From assembly GCF_003095395.1 (NCBI RefSeq), contig NZ_QEIJ01000007.1, forward strand, positions 103,331-167,330: DNA of 64,000 nucleotides, given 5' to 3'. Source of the stretch: Microbacterium sp. Gd 4-13 (GTDB lineage: Bacteria > Actinomycetota > Actinomycetes > Actinomycetales > Microbacteriaceae). Position numbers and translations under genes: made by a program. Under the pieces are notes generated by a model that was not told where the DNA came from, did no database searches, and saw nothing but the letters and a program-made list of their open reading frames with translations. Of the stretch, positions 8,771 to 16,663 are shown one piece after another (positions within the stretch are counted from its first letter, which is position 1; each line of letters begins with the position of its first letter).

Positions 8771-9775
8771 ATGAGCGACTCCGCCGAGCATCCGCAGATC
8801 GGGTACCTCGACGTTCCGCAAGCCGTGATCGACGAGGTCGGCGTTCCCCTCGGCCGCCTGGCGGCGGAGTTCGGGGCGACGGTAGACGAGCGACGGGTGC
8901 GGGGGATCCCCGCCGACGGCTGGCGGGTGCTGCAGCGCTGGGAGACCGGGGCGGTCGTGGTCGGCGCCCCCGTCGACGCTTCGGGTCGATCGTGGCGGAT
9001 CGCGCAGTTGGGAGACGGGCACCCGGAGGCACCGAACCGATCGGTGCGGGTGCAGTCCCAGGAGATGCCCCTGCGACCTAGTCGCGCGGAAAGGTCGCGC
9101 GGTCTCGAGATGCGGTGGCCGGAGTCGACCCGCAGGTGGATGGACGACGCTCTCGACGGTGTCGGGTTCGCCGTCGACGTCGTCAATACCGGTGAGAGCG
9201 TGTGGCGTCCCGACGGTGATCCGTTCCACGTCGTCGGCGTCATCACCCCGGCCGGCCAGACGGATGTGGGATTCGGCTGGATGAGCGGGGGAGGACACAA
9301 CCGGGCCGTGGCGCTCGCTCCGGGTGAGTACGCGCGCCTTCCGGTCAACGTCGGGGACGCGCAGTGGCGCGATCTGGAACCCGGCAGCTACGGACTGCGT
9401 GCATTCTTGCCGGGGCTGGCCGTTCCTTCGCCTCCGCCCCTGCCGCTGGAGCTGACGGCCGAGGTGATCGAACGCCATCGTCCCATCGCCAGGGACATCT
9501 CGACTCCCGCCGAGGAGAAGCAACAGCTCGAGGCGCAGATCGTGCAGAGCCGCGCACTCCTGGCGGCGCGTCACCGGTTCTCCGAGGTGGCGGATGCTGT
9601 CGTGTCGGCTGCTACGCGCGAGGCCGCGCGCGACGAGGTGCAGCGCATCTTGGGTTGCGACGCGCTGGCGGCGAACACGGTCGTGCACACCCGCCTCGTC
9701 GATGTCACCGACGAGGCCATCGCGCAGACCCACGGTCTGATCACGCATCTCGAGGGGCGGCTTGCCGACCTCTGA
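8771..9775 (+). CDS. Uncharacterised protein with a GyrA/ParC-like C-terminal segment
   Basis: 334 residues with no signal peptide or membrane helix. The N-terminal two thirds are beta-rich and not recognised by me; they include WRIAQLGDGHPEAPNRSVRV and a GFGWMSGGGHNRAVAL segment. The last 80 residues are helical and resemble the type IIA topoisomerase A-subunit region just after the catalytic core: RHRFSEVADAVVSAATREAA, then VQRILGCDALAANTVVHTRLVDVT, comparable to the gyrase pattern of aligned leucines ending in a MRLxRLT stretch. No catalytic tyrosine domain is present, so it is not a topoisomerase. It follows pgi by 8 bases. Function unknown. Confidence 0.75.
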   Translation: MSDSAEHPQIGYLDVPQAVIDEVGVPLGRLAAEFGATVDERRVRGIPADGWRVLQRWETGAVVVGAPVDASGRSWRIAQLGDGHPEAPNRSVRVQSQEMPLRPSRAERSRGLEMRWPESTRRWMDDALDGVGFAVDVVNTGESVWRPDGDPFHVVGVITPAGQTDVGFGWMSGGGHNRAVALAPGEYARLPVNVGDAQWRDLEPGSYGLRAFLPGLAVPSPPPLPLELTAEVIERHRPIARDISTPAEEKQQLEAQIVQSRALLAARHRFSEVADAVVSAATREAARDEVQRILGCDALAANTVVHTRLVDVTDEAIAQTHGLITHLEGRLADL

Positions 9776-9956
9776 CGTGCCCGGGCCGACCAACGAAAAC
9801 CTGCTGATCCGGTCTTTCCCATAAGGGCTCCTCTCACGTTCCGTCCAGGAAGCGCCGAGGATTCGTCCAGACGCGGTGGTGCAGACTCGGGCACTTGTGT
9901 CTCACCCGAGGACGCGAAGCGCCGTTCTGGCGCCCACCAACCGAAGGACCCGGTTC
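9776..9956 (+). other. Structured upstream region of the lysozyme-like gene
   Basis: This 181-base gap carries two clear hairpins before a good ribosome site (GAAGGAC, 9943-9949). Hairpin 1 pairs CTCGGG 9886-9891 with CCCGAG 9905-9910. Hairpin 2 pairs GCGCC 9919-9923 with GGCGC 9929-9933 around a five-base loop. The layout fits a transcribed leader. I compared it from memory with the cyclic di-AMP riboswitch often found before actinobacterial cell-wall hydrolase genes and do not see its conserved core, so no class is assigned. Confidence 0.35.
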
Positions 9957-10868
9957 ATGCTCCACACCCAGAAATCGGCGCGCCCGCGCCGCCGTTTCCT
10001 CATCGCCGGCGCGTGCGCCGGTGTCGCCGTCAGCGTTCTGGCCTCGGCTGCCGCCGCGACCGCGAGTCCGATCGCGACGCCGGCCGCCGCATCCGCCACC
10101 CTCGCCCTGCAGATCACGGAAGCTGCCCCCTTCCTCGCCGAATCGCCCGTGGTCGATGCCTTCACCACCAGCACGGACGAGGCTCAGGCAGCCCTCGACG
10201 GCGCGCGGTCGGCTCAGACCGAGGCCGCGACCGTCATGGCGTCGGTTGCCGAGTCGGGGCTGTCGTCGCGGATCGCCGACTCCACCATCGACACCACCGA
10301 TCTGCGCGCGGCGATCTCGAGCCTCGCGAAGGCGAGCTTCGTTCCCGTTCTGCTCTACCCCGAGCTGGCCGATGACGCACAGACGCAGGCGGCTTCCGTG
10401 ACCGAGGAGGTCACGACGCTCCGCACCGAGCTCGAAGCCGCGCGCGAGCAGAAGGCGGCGGAGGACGCCGCGCAGGCGCAGCGCGAGGCCGAGGAAGCTG
10501 CGCAGGCCGCCGCAGCAGCTGCCGCTCAGGCTGCAGCCGATGCGCTCGCGGCGGCGAACACGCCCGATGGCGCGAAGTCCATCGCCAGTTCGATGGCCGC
10601 TTCCCGCTACGGCTGGGGGAGCGACCAGTTCTCGTGCCTCTCGTCGCTCTGGCAGAAGGAGTCGAGCTGGAACTACCAGGCCTACAACGCCTCGAGCGGT
10701 GCCACAGGCATCCCGCAGGCTCTGCCCGGCAGCAAGATGGCCAGCGCCGGCTCCGACTGGCAGACCAACGCCGCGACGCAGATTGCCTGGGGGTTGCAGT
10801 ACATCTCAGCTGTCTACGGAACCCCCTGCAGCGCGTGGGGCCATTCGCAGGCCACGAACTGGTACTGA
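9957..10868 (+). CDS. Secreted lysozyme-like (SLT / aggregation-promoting-factor type) protein
   Basis: 303 residues. The N-terminus has an arginine-rich n-region (SARPRRRFLIAGACAGVAVS) and an Ala-rich export signal. The middle holds a coiled-coil tract rich in Ala, Glu and Gln (about residues 140-200). The C-terminal 90 residues form a small lytic-transglycosylase-like domain: SRYGWGSDQFSCLSSLWQKE, with the candidate catalytic Glu in KESSW, then NASSGATGIPQALPGSKMA and GLQYISAVYGTPCSAWGH. Such proteins act on peptidoglycan outside the cell. ATG 9957 is chosen for its ribosome site; longer upstream frames lack one. Confidence 0.85.
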   Translation: MLHTQKSARPRRRFLIAGACAGVAVSVLASAAAATASPIATPAAASATLALQITEAAPFLAESPVVDAFTTSTDEAQAALDGARSAQTEAATVMASVAESGLSSRIADSTIDTTDLRAAISSLAKASFVPVLLYPELADDAQTQAASVTEEVTTLRTELEAAREQKAAEDAAQAQREAEEAAQAAAAAAAQAAADALAAANTPDGAKSIASSMAASRYGWGSDQFSCLSSLWQKESSWNYQAYNASSGATGIPQALPGSKMASAGSDWQTNAATQIAWGLQYISAVYGTPCSAWGHSQATNWY

Positions 10869-10892
10869 GCCGCTGAGCCGCGCCCCGTGGAG

Positions 10893-11219
10893 TCAGCCGG
10901 CTTCACCGGGTCGCGGCACGCGGACCACCCAGCCGTAGCGGGTGAGCGCGGCGTCGAGCCGCTGGGCCTCGACGGCCGCTGCCTCCAGCGATGCGTCGGA
11001 GCACACATCGATCGCGAGCGGCGGAGGGTCGGCGAACTTCGGGATCTGCACCTCGGCCCAGACGTTCGGCGCCAGCCCCACCCGTGGCCATGCGGTGCCC
11101 GCATGCTCGACGACCGAGTCGGCGGCGAAGGCGATCACGTCGAGGGCGTCGAGCTTGGTGATCGGCAGGTCGACGACCAGCGTCACGACGAACGGACCGC
11201 TCGCGGTGTCTCGCATCAT
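10893..11219 (-). CDS. Small hypothetical protein
   Basis: 108 residues starting MMRDTASGPFVVTLVVDLP. It has alternating hydrophobic segments (TLVVDLPITKLDALDVIAFA; PPLAIDVCSDASLEAAAVEA) but no export signal. I do not recognise the family; the pattern of two beta strands and two helices would fit a ferredoxin-like fold, which is a guess. It is divergent from the hydrolase gene, with 165 bases between them. The ribosome site is weak and either of two adjacent ATG codons could be used. Confidence 0.6.
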   Translation of the reverse strand: MMRDTASGPFVVTLVVDLPITKLDALDVIAFAADSVVEHAGTAWPRVGLAPNVWAEVQIPKFADPPPLAIDVCSDASLEAAAVEAQRLDAALTRYGWVVRVPRPGEAG

Positions 11220-11384
11220 TGCGTCGACGTTACGGATGCCGCCGCCCGAAAGCCAGGTCGAGACGCGGGCATTCTCTCGACGCGCGGGCTTTCTGCGTCG
11301 CCATGCCCGCGCGCCGACCGATTGCCCGCGCGTCGGTGCCGCGGTGGGCGTGGAGGACCGCCGCCGGTGCGGGAGAATCGGGAG

Positions 11385-12191
11385 GTGCCTTCCGCCCCTC
11401 GTGCCCTCACCGAGATGCCCGACCCGCAGTTCGTCATGACCGGTGACGGGCTGAGACTTGCGACCTACCTCTGGGGCGGGGTCGACGCCGACGAGCCCAC
11501 GGTGCTCGCCGTGCACGGGTTCGGTTCGAGCGCGCGCGACAACTGGGTGAACACCGGCTGGGTTCGCGACCTGCAGGCGGCGGGGTTCCGCGTGCTCGCC
11601 GTCGACCAGCGCGGGCACGGAGCGAGCGAGAAGCCGCACGATGCCGCCGGCTACCTCATGACGACTCTGGTGGCCGACCTGCTCACCGTTCTCGACACCT
11701 ATCTGCTCGACACCGTGCGCTACGTCGGTTACTCGCTCGGCGCTCGCGTCGGGTGGGAGCTCGCCGTGACCTACCCCGACCACGTCGACCGCGCCGTGCT
11801 CGGCGGTATCCCCGACGGGAGGCCGCTGCGGCGCCTCGACGTCGCTCAGGCACGGGCGTTCATCGAAGACGGCACCCCGGTGGAGGATGTGACGACCCAG
11901 CGGTATGTCGGACTCGCGCAGCGCGTTCCGGGCAATGATCTGCGCGCCCTCGTGGCGATCGCCGAGGGCATGACGGTCGACGGCGGCGATCCGGACCCGG
12001 CTACACCGCCGCTGCAGCCCGTGCTGTTCGCGACCGGCAGCGACGACCCGATCCTGGAGCAGTCGCGACAGCTCGCCGGATATGCGCCGCGCGGAGAGTT
12101 CTTCGAGATCGAGGGCCGCAACCACGTCAACGGCCCGGGAGCCCGCGCGTTCCGTGAGGCCGGTGTGGGTTTCCTTCAGCGTGACGACTGA
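11385..12191 (+). CDS. Alpha/beta hydrolase
   Basis: About 268 residues. The sequence shows the alpha/beta-hydrolase core: VLAVHGFGSSARDNW (oxyanion region), VDQRGHGASEKP, the nucleophile elbow GYSLGARVGWELA, a late acid in TGSDDPILEQS and the catalytic histidine in EGRNHVNGPG. It is probably a cytosolic esterase or epoxide-hydrolase-like enzyme; the substrate cannot be read from sequence. The start is GTG 11385, with GGGAG nine bases upstream; ATG 11415 is the alternative but has no ribosome site. It converges with the next gene. Confidence 0.88.
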   Translation: MPSAPRALTEMPDPQFVMTGDGLRLATYLWGGVDADEPTVLAVHGFGSSARDNWVNTGWVRDLQAAGFRVLAVDQRGHGASEKPHDAAGYLMTTLVADLLTVLDTYLLDTVRYVGYSLGARVGWELAVTYPDHVDRAVLGGIPDGRPLRRLDVAQARAFIEDGTPVEDVTTQRYVGLAQRVPGNDLRALVAIAEGMTVDGGDPDPATPPLQPVLFATGSDDPILEQSRQLAGYAPRGEFFEIEGRNHVNGPGARAFREAGVGFLQRDD

Positions 12192-12210
12192 CTTGGCGAA
12201 GCGGCGAGAA

Positions 12211-12254
12211 CGGATGCTGCGCCCCCGGTAGCCCCGGGAGGAGCGCAGCATCCG
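12211..12254. terminator. Bidirectional terminator-like hairpin made from two inverted GGATGCTGC words
   Basis: CGGATGCTGCGC at 12211-12222 and GCGCAGCATCCG at 12243-12254 are perfect 12-base inverted copies around a 20-base GC-rich loop that itself can pair (CCCGG with CCGGG). The element lies between two convergent genes, which fits a shared terminator. Both arms contain the genome-wide over-represented word. Confidence 0.65.
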
Positions 12255-12268
12255 ATCTCGTGCTCTGA

Positions 12269-13333
12269 TCAGCTCGCGGTGTAGTCGATCAGGTCGGGGT
12301 GCTCGGCGTATACGGCCTCGAGCAGGCTCATGTCGAACAGCTGGTCGGCCGTGACGGTGATGCCCGCGGTCGCCAGGGTCGTGACGGTCTCAGCCTGGAG
12401 GGTTTCAGAGGTGGTGAAGAGCCCGTTCTCGGCCGTCTCATCGGTGACGACGAGCTGCGTGTTCGCGGCCTCGGCGCAGAGCAGCTCGTTGGCGGGGTCG
12501 AGACCGAGGTCGGTTCCGCTCTGCGACATCATCAGGTCGATGCCCTTCTGCGGGTTGCGCAGCGCCTCGGCGTATCCGCGGATCTCTCCTTCGAGGAAGG
12601 CCTTCAGCTTCTCGGGTTCGTTCGCGATCATCTCGTCGGTCGCGATGATCGCGTCGGCGACGAAGGGCAGTCCGTTGTCGGCGAAGGGCATGTCGACAGC
12701 GTCGTGACCCTCGGCGCGCACGAGGATCGACTCGTTCGTGAGGAACGACATGTACCCGTCGATCTCTGCGAAGATGAGTGGGGAGGGGTCGTAGCTGACG
12801 GGGACGATCTCGACCTGGGTCTTGTCGATGCCGTTCGCAGCGAGGAGCGCGTCGAAGAGGATGACGTTGACGTCTTGCACGCCGATCTTCTTGCCGATCA
12901 GGTCTTGCGGCTCCTCGATCGGGTCGCCGTCGGCGAGCGACAGGATGCTGTAGGGGTTCTTCTGGTAGCCGCTGGCGATGATCTTTATCGGAGCGTTCTC
13001 GTTCGCGACGGTCGCGCCCAGCGTCATCGCGTCGACCATGCCGACGTCGACGGTGCCGCTCAGCACCTCGCTGACGGACGACGACGGTCCGGGAACCAGG
13101 TTCACTCCTTCGAGCCCGGCGTCGGTGAAGTAGCCCTCGTCGATCGCGAGGTACTCGCCGATGAACTGCGAGTTGAGGATCCACGGCAACTGCATCGTGA
13201 TCGAGCCCAGTGACTCGTCCGCGGACGAGGACGACCCCGTGTCGCCGGCGGGGGTGGAGCAGCCCGCGAGGGCGGTCGTGGCGATCAGGGTGAGGACGCC
13301 GAGGAGTCCTGCGGCGGTGCGGCGAGCGGTCAT
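12269..13333 (-). CDS. NMT1/THI5-type substrate-binding lipoprotein of an ABC transporter
   Basis: 354 residues with a lipoprotein signal ending at Cys25 (ATTALAGC). The mature part has the SsuA/ThiY-like fold: ITMQLPWILNSQFIGEYLAI, then VNLVPGPSSSVSEVLSGTVDVGMVDA (first 20 residues quoted: VNLVPGPSSSVSEVLSGTVD), a NENAPIKIIASGYQKNPYS segment and IGKKIGVQDVN. The family binds thiamine precursors, aromatic sulfonates, nucleobases and similar small ligands. No permease or ATPase gene is adjacent. It is the last gene of the LOG-like/phosphoribosyltransferase operon, 90 bases after its neighbour, so a nucleobase-like ligand is an attractive inference. Confidence 0.85.
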   Translation of the reverse strand: MTARRTAAGLLGVLTLIATTALAGCSTPAGDTGSSSSADESLGSITMQLPWILNSQFIGEYLAIDEGYFTDAGLEGVNLVPGPSSSVSEVLSGTVDVGMVDAMTLGATVANENAPIKIIASGYQKNPYSILSLADGDPIEEPQDLIGKKIGVQDVNVILFDALLAANGIDKTQVEIVPVSYDPSPLIFAEIDGYMSFLTNESILVRAEGHDAVDMPFADNGLPFVADAIIATDEMIANEPEKLKAFLEGEIRGYAEALRNPQKGIDLMMSQSGTDLGLDPANELLCAEAANTQLVVTDETAENGLFTTSETLQAETVTTLATAGITVTADQLFDMSLLEAVYAEHPDLIDYTAS

Positions 13334-13423
13334 GGGTGTTCGTCCTTTCGAACGGCGGGTCCGGGTGCGGGTCGGCGGATGCCGGTGTCGGGTGAAGCGA
13401 GAGAATGCGTGGGAGGGGTGGGG

Positions 13424-13999
13424 TCAGAAGTCGTCGGTGACGGCGGGGAGGCGGCCGAGGGCTTGCACGAGGTCTGCGCTGTCGCCCAGGACGGAGCGCC
13501 AGTCGTCGCCCTCGGTCATGAGGGCGGCGACCGACACGATCTGCGCGCCGTGCCGCGTGAGTAGCTCGAGGGCGGCCGCCGCGGAGCGACCCGTCGAGAT
13601 CACGTCGTCGACGAAAGCGATGCGCGCGCCGTTGATCGATGCGAGTCGCCGGGCATCGAGGGTGAGCCGCTGCGCGTCGATCGTGGTCACCGATGTCACC
13701 TCCACCGACGGGCTGTCGCGGAGGTGCCACTTCTTGCTCTTCTGCAGGACGACGTACTCGTCGAGGCCGAGGTGGGGTGCGACCGCGATGGCGACCGGGA
13801 TGCCGAGGGTCGCCGCGGTGACGATGATGTCGGGCTGTCGATCGCGGACGAGATCGGCGAGTTCGCGCCCGGCGCGCGTCAGCACCGACACCGGCAGGTC
13901 GATCGTCATGAGCAGGGCCGCCTGCTTCCCCGGGCCCAGGTCGACGATCGGCAGCTCGATCTCCTGTGAACCCATGCGGGCGAGGTAGGTGCGGTCCAC
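13424..13999 (-). CDS. Phosphoribosyltransferase-domain protein (APRT-like)
   Basis: 191 residues. The PRPP-binding motif is plain: RIAFVDDVISTGRSAAAALE around residues 122-141, preceded by a hydrophobic strand PDIIVTAATLGIPVAIAVAP and a lysine-containing flexible loop YVVLQKSKKWHLRD typical of adenine/xanthine phosphoribosyltransferases. It probably joins a base to PRPP to give a nucleotide in the cytosol. GTG 13999 sits one base after the stop of the LOG-like gene (TGA-C-GTG), indicating translational coupling. Which base it uses is not visible. Confidence 0.85.
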   Translation of the reverse strand: MDRTYLARMGSQEIELPIVDLGPGKQAALLMTIDLPVSVLTRAGRELADLVRDRQPDIIVTAATLGIPVAIAVAPHLGLDEYVVLQKSKKWHLRDSPSVEVTSVTTIDAQRLTLDARRLASINGARIAFVDDVISTGRSAAAALELLTRHGAQIVSVAALMTEGDDWRSVLGDSADLVQALGRLPAVTDDF

Positions 14000-14000
14000 G

Positions 14001-14612
14001 TCACACCACCGTCCCGGCGGAGATCGCGACCGACGCATCGAGCCAGTCGCCGACGTTGGCCAGCGCGATGACGTCGACCCGGAGTTCAGCGGCGATTTCC
14101 GGCGGCAGCCCGCTCGCCGTCCCCGCGACGAACGAGACCGGAGGAGGAGAGGGGTTCCACTTGGTCCATGCCAGCTCGGCGATCGTGCCGCAGCTGAGTC
14201 CGATGGTGACCATGGCGTCCGACATCTCGCCGATCTGGTGGTGCTGCTCGTACCAGGTCAACTCATCGCGGAGTTCGTGGCAGCGCACCCGCTGCAGTTC
14301 GATGGAGGGCATGGCGGCGGGCTCGCTGATGCCCGATGCCGGGGTCAGTCCGATCAGTCGTGTTCCGCCGGCGGCCAGGTAGCCGTCCATGGCGGAGACG
14401 GCCACGCCGCGATCGGGGACGACGATCATCGACCACCCGCGGCGAGCGATCATGACGCCCACCTGTTCGGCGGCGTCGATCAGACGAGCAGGGGCGATGC
14501 CGGCGGCAGCGGCGACGCGAGCGATGTTCGAGGGACCGAGCACCGCGACGATCGGAACGTCGGTGGCAGAGAGGGAGGCGGGGTGCATGATGCAAGGTTG
14601 CACCACACGCAT
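14001..14612 (-). CDS. SLOG/LOG-superfamily Rossmann-like protein
   Basis: 203 residues. Motifs fit the lysine-decarboxylase-like (LOG/TIGR00725) group: IVAVLGPSN at the N-terminus, then WSMIVVPDRGVAVSAMDGYL-AAGG, GLTPASG and a later GLSCGTIAELAWTKW, equivalent to the PGGxGTxxE nucleotide-binding loop but with S-C-G-T in place of P-G-G-x-G-T. LOG enzymes split nucleotide monophosphates into base and ribose phosphate; other SLOG proteins only sense nucleotides. The altered loop makes a binding role possible. First gene of the operon with the phosphoribosyltransferase; start at 14612, alternative ATG at 14588. Confidence 0.75.
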   Translation of the reverse strand: MRVVQPCIMHPASLSATDVPIVAVLGPSNIARVAAAAGIAPARLIDAAEQVGVMIARRGWSMIVVPDRGVAVSAMDGYLAAGGTRLIGLTPASGISEPAAMPSIELQRVRCHELRDELTWYEQHHQIGEMSDAMVTIGLSCGTIAELAWTKWNPSPPPVSFVAGTASGLPPEIAAELRVDVIALANVGDWLDASVAISAGTVV

Positions 14613-14703
14613 TTCGCCGATCCTGATGTTTCGTTACATCTAGATTTCGAGGGTGGGGGGCGTGCGCCGTCGTCGTGACTGCCACGACGCATAAGATCAC
14701 CGG
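14613..14703 (+). promoter_or_regulatory. Divergent promoter/operator between LOG-like operon and LacI gene
   Basis: The 91-base gap contains the inverted repeat GATGT-TTCGTT-ACATC at 14625-14640, placed to overlap likely promoters of both genes. It is a reasonable operator candidate for the LacI-type regulator encoded immediately to the right. A TAGATT at 14641-14646 is a weak -10 candidate for the plus strand. Confidence 0.45.
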
Positions 14704-15747
14704 GTGGCCTCCTTCCCAGTGAAAGACACCGCACCTCGCGACCGGGCGACGCTGCGCGACATCGCCCTCGACACCGGGCTGTCGATGAGCACGGTCTCGC
14801 AGGCGCTCCGCGGGGCCGGTCGCATCAGCGAGGCGACGCGCGCCCGCGTCGCCGAAGCATCCGCCCGGCTCGCCTATCGAGCGAATGTCAGCGCCCTGCA
14901 CATGCGGGGTGCCCGCACCGGACTGGTCGGGCTCGTCGCCACCGTGCCCGACTCGACGTCGTGGAGCGTGGGCGATCTCGACTTCCTCGTGCGATGCGAG
15001 CGCGCGTTCTGCGACGTCGCACTCGGGAGCGATCGCTACCCGGTCATGCTGTCGGGTTCGTCGGTGTCGGGCGCGATCGGCGTACTGCCGGTCGACGGCG
15101 TCGCGGTGATCGACCCGGGGCCGAACGACCCGCTGCTGCGCCTACTCGAAGAGCGGAGCGTGGCCTACGTCACGCTCGGCCGAGACGTGTTGAGCAATGC
15201 CACGGATGAGTGGGTCGTCGACAACGACAAGCTGGAGATCACGCGGGTCGCGCTCGACGGTCTGTACCAGAGGGGGATGCGCCGGTCTCTGCTGTTGATC
15301 GCCGACACCGGGCAGAACTACATGACGGATGTGGCGCAGGCCTACGACGCGTGGAGCGACGCGCACCCCGACGTCGCGACGACCACCGCCGTGCTGCCGC
15401 TGCCTTTCGACGCCGCACAGGCCGCGCGAGTGGTGTCGGATGCATGCCGCGATGGGGTGGACACGATCTATCTGGCCGTGGAGCCTGCTCTCACCGCGGT
15501 GCTCGACGCGGTGGCCGCCGTGGGGCTCAGCATTCCCGAAGACGTGCAGCTGCTCGCCACGACCGACAGCACGCGGGCGCAGTCGCTCGTTCCCGCGATC
15601 TCCGCGGTCGATCTGCAGCCCGCCGCGCTGGGGGAGAGACTGTTCGAACTGCTCGAGCAGCGCGTGAGCGGCGCGGTTCCCGACGTGGTCGAACGCCTCG
15701 TGCCCGCCGACGTGCGGTGGCGGGGCAGCACGCGCGCGCCGGTCTGA
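14704..15747 (+). CDS. LacI-family transcriptional regulator
   Basis: 347 residues. N-terminal LacI helix-turn-helix and hinge: ATLRDIALDTGLSMSTVSQA, with SEATRARVAEASARLAYRAN after it. The rest is a periplasmic-binding-protein-like effector domain, ending with LATTDSTRAQSLVPAISAVD and a dimerisation segment. It starts at GTG 14704. Divergent placement with a shared gap suggests that it controls the LOG-like/phosphoribosyltransferase/binding-protein operon, probably responding to the transported ligand or a nucleoside-like compound; this is inference. Confidence 0.9.
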   Translation: MASFPVKDTAPRDRATLRDIALDTGLSMSTVSQALRGAGRISEATRARVAEASARLAYRANVSALHMRGARTGLVGLVATVPDSTSWSVGDLDFLVRCERAFCDVALGSDRYPVMLSGSSVSGAIGVLPVDGVAVIDPGPNDPLLRLLEERSVAYVTLGRDVLSNATDEWVVDNDKLEITRVALDGLYQRGMRRSLLLIADTGQNYMTDVAQAYDAWSDAHPDVATTTAVLPLPFDAAQAARVVSDACRDGVDTIYLAVEPALTAVLDAVAAVGLSIPEDVQLLATTDSTRAQSLVPAISAVDLQPAALGERLFELLEQRVSGAVPDVVERLVPADVRWRGSTRAPV

Positions 15748-15833
15748 GGCACTGGCACACACGGCGGCCCCTGTCGACCCTCCCGTGCAGCGGTGCGGGC
15801 TCGCCATGCTGGATGCAGTCGAAAGGATCCACG

Positions 15834-16064
15834 ATGAGCGACAGCAGCAGCATCCGCCCTTCATCCGACGGTGACGCCACGCAGGCCGACCTCGAGCAGC
15901 TCGCCGGGGGTGAGCTCGAGAACCTGCCGCCCGCGCCCCATGGCGCGCCCGACGACGGGGACGAGCCGGATCCCGATGAGGTCTTCATCGCTCCCGAGGG
16001 ATCGGGCCCCTACGCCGACCGCGACGCGGTCACCGACGAGCGGACGGGCTCGGCCGAGGTCTGA
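15834..16064 (+). CDS. Small acidic disordered protein
   Basis: 76 residues, rich in Asp, Glu, Pro, Gly and Ser (for example GELENLPPAPHGAPDDGDEP and DEVFIAPEGSGPYADRDAVT), with no hydrophobic core, so it is probably disordered. A strong ribosome site (GAAAGG) lies eight bases before ATG 15834, which supports it as a real gene. Family and function not recognised. Confidence 0.65.
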   Translation: MSDSSSIRPSSDGDATQADLEQLAGGELENLPPAPHGAPDDGDEPDPDEVFIAPEGSGPYADRDAVTDERTGSAEV

Positions 16065-16067
16065 GGG

Positions 16068-16466
16068 CTACTCGCCGGAGTAGTCGCGCGCCCAGCTGAC
16101 CTCGGGTTCGATGTAGAAGGCGGTCAGTCCCTCGCGCACGTCGTACGGGGCGCCGGTGTACTTCTCGGAGATCCGGTCGACGATCGGCAGTGCGTCGTCA
16201 CCGGTGATCCGTTCGACCACGCGCCCGCGGACGAACGCCGAATCGAGAGGATTCGCCGGGTGGGTGACCGACACCGCGACGCGCGGATCGACCTGCAGGT
16301 CGCGGTCTTTGCGGGAGTCGGCCATGGTGAACATGGTGAGGCGGTCGCCCTCCACGCCGATCCACACCGGAACGGTGTGCGGCGCGCCGTCGGGGAGCAG
16401 CGTGGCCACGTGCATGACCGTGTCGCGCTCGAAGTAGGGGCGGACGTCGTTCCAGCGCTTGGTCAT
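16068..16466 (-). CDS. Pyridoxamine 5'-phosphate oxidase-family protein (FMN/F420 split-barrel)
   Basis: 132 residues. The split-barrel pattern is clear: MHVATLLPDGAPHTVPVWIG, then RLTMFTMADSRKDRDLQVDP and a RVAVSVTHPANPLDSAFVRG strand pair, then RISEKYTGAPYD. These match the small F420- or FMN-binding oxidoreductases of actinobacteria. An AAGGAG ribosome site precedes ATG 16466, and longer frames upstream lack one. It converges with the small acidic gene three bases away. The substrate is unknown. Confidence 0.85.
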   Translation of the reverse strand: MTKRWNDVRPYFERDTVMHVATLLPDGAPHTVPVWIGVEGDRLTMFTMADSRKDRDLQVDPRVAVSVTHPANPLDSAFVRGRVVERITGDDALPIVDRISEKYTGAPYDVREGLTAFYIEPEVSWARDYSGE

Positions 16467-16663
16467 TCGCTTCTCCTTCGTCGGGACTGTCTTCTCGACA
16501 ACCGGCCCGCACGGCGGGGTGTTCCCACGGCGCTGCGCCTTCGGCGCGCTGAGCGGCCGGTGTTGCGCCCAAGGTGCCCGTTTGCGCCGAACGAGGCTGA
16601 GTTTTCGGGCACCCTCAGCGAAAACGGGCACTCTCGCCGACGTGCCCCCGCTACGGTGGCGGG

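Noticed and set aside
7161..9032. Long minus-strand open frame opposite pgi
   Set aside because: Antisense to a certain pgi gene with no recognisable domain; shadow frame.
9776..9956. Cyclic di-AMP (ydaO) riboswitch
   Set aside because: The gene context fits, but I could not find the conserved core sequences; reported only as a structured leader.
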